DNA of 64,000 nt from Phytopseudomonas argentinensis (GTDB lineage: Bacteria > Pseudomonadota > Gammaproteobacteria > Pseudomonadales > Pseudomonadaceae): contig NZ_FORC01000003.1 of assembly GCF_900113905.1 (NCBI RefSeq), positions 124,001 through 188,000 on the forward strand, written 5' to 3'. The position numbers were made by a program, and so were the translations under genes. Positions within the stretch are counted from its first letter, which is position 1. Every line of letters begins with the position of its first letter. Under the pieces are notes generated by a model. The model searched no databases, was not told the origin of the DNA, and saw only the letters and a program-made list of their open reading frames with translations. Positions 62,217 to 64,000 of the stretch are shown here, piece by piece.

Positions 62217-64000
62217 TCAGCCCACCTCGATTCGATTGCGCCCACTGCGTTTGGCGCGGTACAGAGCCTGGTCGGCACGCTCGAATACCTGCTCGCTGCG
62301 CTCGGCACTGCCGAACGAGCTGATGCCGCCCGACAAGCTAATGGTCACCCGCTCGCCCTTGAAGTGGAACGGACAGTTCTCGATCGCCGAACGCAGCGTA
62401 TCGAGCAGCTTCAGCCCGCCCTCCATGGGCGTTGAGGGAATCAGCAGAACGAACTCCTCGCCGCCGAAGCGAGCGATGAAGTCGGTCTTGCGCAAGCGCT
62501 TGAACAGCTCGCCGGCGATGATCTTCAGCACCTTGTCGCCGGCCAGGTGGCCGTAGTCATCGTTGATGCGCTTGAAGTGGTCGATATCCAGCACCGCCAG
62601 CAACAGCTCACCGCCATAGCGCTGCAGACGCGCCAGTTCCATGTCCAGGCGTTCGGTCCAGGCCGCACGGTTGGGCAGGCCGGTCAATGGGTCGATCAGC
62701 GCCTTCTGCCGCTGCTCTTCGAGGTGATCGCGAAAACCCTTGGCCTCCAGCTCCATGCTGGCCACCCGGTCGACCAATATCTGCAAGCGCTCCCCCACCT
62801 GCTGTTCACGGGCATCGCGCTGCTGCTGGTACTGCGCCATGGTGCCCAGCAGACCACTGAGGCGGCTCTCCACCAGCCCCTTGAGGCTGTCGAGGTCGGT
62901 GGCCTGCTGCACGCTGCTCTGCAGCCCGTCGACCTGCTGGCGCAACTCGCTATCCAGGCTACGGGCGGCCTCGGCGGAGTCGCTGTAGCCGGTCTGTACG
63001 TCCTGCAGGCTGCCCTGGAACGCGGCAAGTCGCTCGTTGAGCTGCTTGAGGTAGCCTTCGAACTCGCGCTGGCCCACATCGGCGATCGCCAGCATCAGCA
63101 CACCGAGGTCATCAAGCACCGGAACCAGCTCGTACATGTTCAGGCCAGCAGTGATGCGCTGGCGCAACGCTTCGGCCTGGCCCTGATGACGCTCTGGCAG
63201 GGGTAGCTCCTCCAACAGGCTGAGCAGGCTGCTTTCGACATGGCCGGCAATGGCGCTGTAACCGGGCTCAGGCGCCGGTGGCAGGGCATATGCCGGGTCG
63301 GCCTGGCCGAGCCCATCGGCAACGCTGGCCGGCGGCGCATCCTCCGCGGCGGGCTCCACGCCCGTAGGCACTGGCGCAACGGGCTCGGACGCTGCCTGGG
63401 TCTGGGCCTGAGGCATCAGCAATGCCGAGGGCAGCGGCAGGCTGTCCAGCAACACGCTGCCCGATACGGCACGACTGGTAGCGGCAACCGCCTCTGGCGC
63501 GGCTGCCGGGGCTGGCAGAGGCGCCGGTACGGGGGAGGCTTCGGCAGGTACCGCGGGCAGCTCGGAGGCCGTTGGTGGTTGTCGCTCCGCCTCGGGTGCC
63601 CCGGGCTCGGCTGGCAGCAGCTCGGCGCTCGCGGCGGGTGCCGCCGCGGCCTGCTCGACGCCTGCCTGCGGCGCGCCGGGCTCGGTGCTGTCCGCCGAAC
63701 TGGCACTGTCGCGACTGCCGAACAGGCGCTCGATAAAGCCGGGCCGTTCAACCTGCTCGGCCCCCAGGGCCTGCAACGCCTGTTGCTGCAGCTGGCTCAG
63801 TTCGGCCAGCAGAGCGGGCATCTCGCGGGCTTGCCGGGCACGCTGCTCGACCTGTTTGGCGTAACGTTTGAGCGGTTTGCGCACCGCACTTGGCAAATCC
63901 ATTTTCAGCAGTTGCGCCACCAGGCTGGCCAGGCCGCTGGCAACCTGCTCGACACGCTGCTGGCGGCGCTGCTCGGAATCCAGGACGGTCTTTTCCAGGC
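62217..64000 (-). CDS. GGDEF diguanylate cyclase, DgcP-like (N-terminus beyond window)
   Basis: The frame is open up to the window edge, so the start is missing; about 593 residues are visible. The C-terminal GGDEF domain (about the last 165 residues) has an intact active site GGEEF and a product-inhibition I-site RKTD five residues before it. Upstream are helical and coiled-coil regions ([36 protein letters not shown] in part) and a Pro/Ala-rich low-complexity stretch. The architecture resembles P. aeruginosa DgcP, a polar enzyme that interacts with FimV and affects type IV pili and biofilm. I assign DgcP only as a resemblance. Confidence 0.82.
   Translation of the reverse strand, partial: LEKTVLDSEQRRQQRVEQVASGLASLVAQLLKMDLPSAVRKPLKRYAKQVEQRARQAREMPALLAELSQLQQQALQALGAEQVERPGFIERLFGSRDSASSADSTEPGAPQAGVEQAAAAPAASAELLPAEPGAPEAERQPPTASELPAVPAEASPVPAPLPAPAAAPEAVAATSRAVSGSVLLDSLPLPSALLMPQAQTQAASEPVAPVPTGVEPAAEDAPPASVADGLGQADPAYALPPAPEPGYSAIAGHVESSLLSLLEELPLPERHQGQAEALRQRITAGLNMYELVPVLDDLGVLMLAIADVGQREFEGYLKQLNERLAAFQGSLQDVQTGYSDSAEAARSLDSELRQQVDGLQSSVQQATDLDSLKGLVESRLSGLLGTMAQYQQQRDAREQQVGERLQILVDRVASMELEAKGFRDHLEEQRQKALIDPLTGLPNRAAWTERLDMELARLQRYGGELLLAVLDIDHFKRINDDYGHLAGDKVLKIIAGELFKRLRKTDFIARFGGEEFVLLIPSTPMEGGLKLLDTLRSAIENCPFHFKGERVTISLSGGISSFGSAERSEQVFERADQALYRAKRSGRNRIEVG

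Overview
This 64 kb window is ordinary chromosomal DNA of a gamma-proteobacterium, almost certainly Pseudomonas in the broad sense. The evidence is the high GC content with strong GC bias at third codon positions, and the gene orders pilG-pilH-pilI-pilJ-pilK-chpA-chpB-chpC, gshB-tonB-algH-ruvX-pyrR-pyrB-pyrC', pilU-pilT-yggS-proC-yggT, metX-metW and oxyR-recG. I cannot name the species. Coding density is about 93%. No gap without a gene exceeds 300 bases; the largest are about 230 bases (pilG/gshB), 222 bases (upstream of the outer-membrane barrel gene) and 209 bases (pilT/pilU). I saw no tRNA, rRNA, CRISPR array, prophage or complete insertion sequence.

Layout. 1-2270: end of bioA, rsmE and a cytochrome b561. 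2335-15834, minus strand: the complete Pil-Chp chemosensory cluster, which controls twitching motility and surface sensing. It is read from pilG leftwards and includes a 2,497-residue ChpA. 16063-21929, plus strand: gshB, a TonB gene, algH, ruvX, pyrR, pyrB and the catalytically dead dihydroorotase pyrC'. 22046-24652: an accessory slot with a double TM2 membrane protein and a tightly coupled pair, a radical SAM protein with helix-hairpin-helix plus a DUF4130-type protein; both are annotated elsewhere only as putative DNA modification or repair proteins. 24743-27132, minus: the pilus retraction ATPases pilU and pilT. 27269-36475, plus: yggS, proC, yggT, yggU, a dynamin-like GTPase, metX, metW, a DUF4426 protein, rdgB, hemW and a DUF3392 protein. 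36483-38734, minus: an unknown membrane-anchored protein, a DUF4870 protein and rph. 38896-43649: yicC, gmk, rpoZ, spoT and ridA. 43689-47019: an epimerase-like gene and an exbB-exbD-tonB operon. 47172-51678: oxyR, recG and a YbaK-HDOD fusion. 51719-54069, minus: an SCP2-domain protein, HU, rubredoxin reductase and a 55-residue rubredoxin. 54214-59269, plus: ubiC, ubiA, phoB, phoR and a CNNM/CBS protein. 59492-64000: an outer-membrane barrel protein, an EEP-family phosphohydrolase, an M23 peptidase and a truncated GGDEF diguanylate cyclase resembling DgcP.

Functionally, the left half joins type IV pilus control (Pil-Chp) to pilus retraction (PilT, PilU), with a TonB protein next to gshB in the position that TonB3, a twitching-related TonB, holds in P. 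aeruginosa. The right half carries stringent response, oxidative stress, phosphate sensing and iron-uptake energisation. From memory of P. aeruginosa PAO1, the left block (locus numbers near PA0383-PA0420) and the right block (near PA5334-PA5361) lie far apart on opposite sides of oriC. Their adjacency here, at about 36.48 kb, would mark a rearrangement junction.

The most notable non-genic signal is a repeat of about 140 bases, present as two copies (25957-26098 and about 29414-29550). Each is a long imperfect palindrome lying directly after a stop codon, in the same orientation relative to transcription. Differences between the copies include paired compensatory changes on opposite arms. A second palindromic repeat family (17063-17114, 52203-52269), a REP-like element, a Pho box before phoB and a perfect 14-base palindrome before the barrel gene are also reported. 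Inside ChpA, two of eight phosphotransfer modules carry Thr in place of His, and the acidic linker carries four copies of a D/E-rich WS(L/F) motif.
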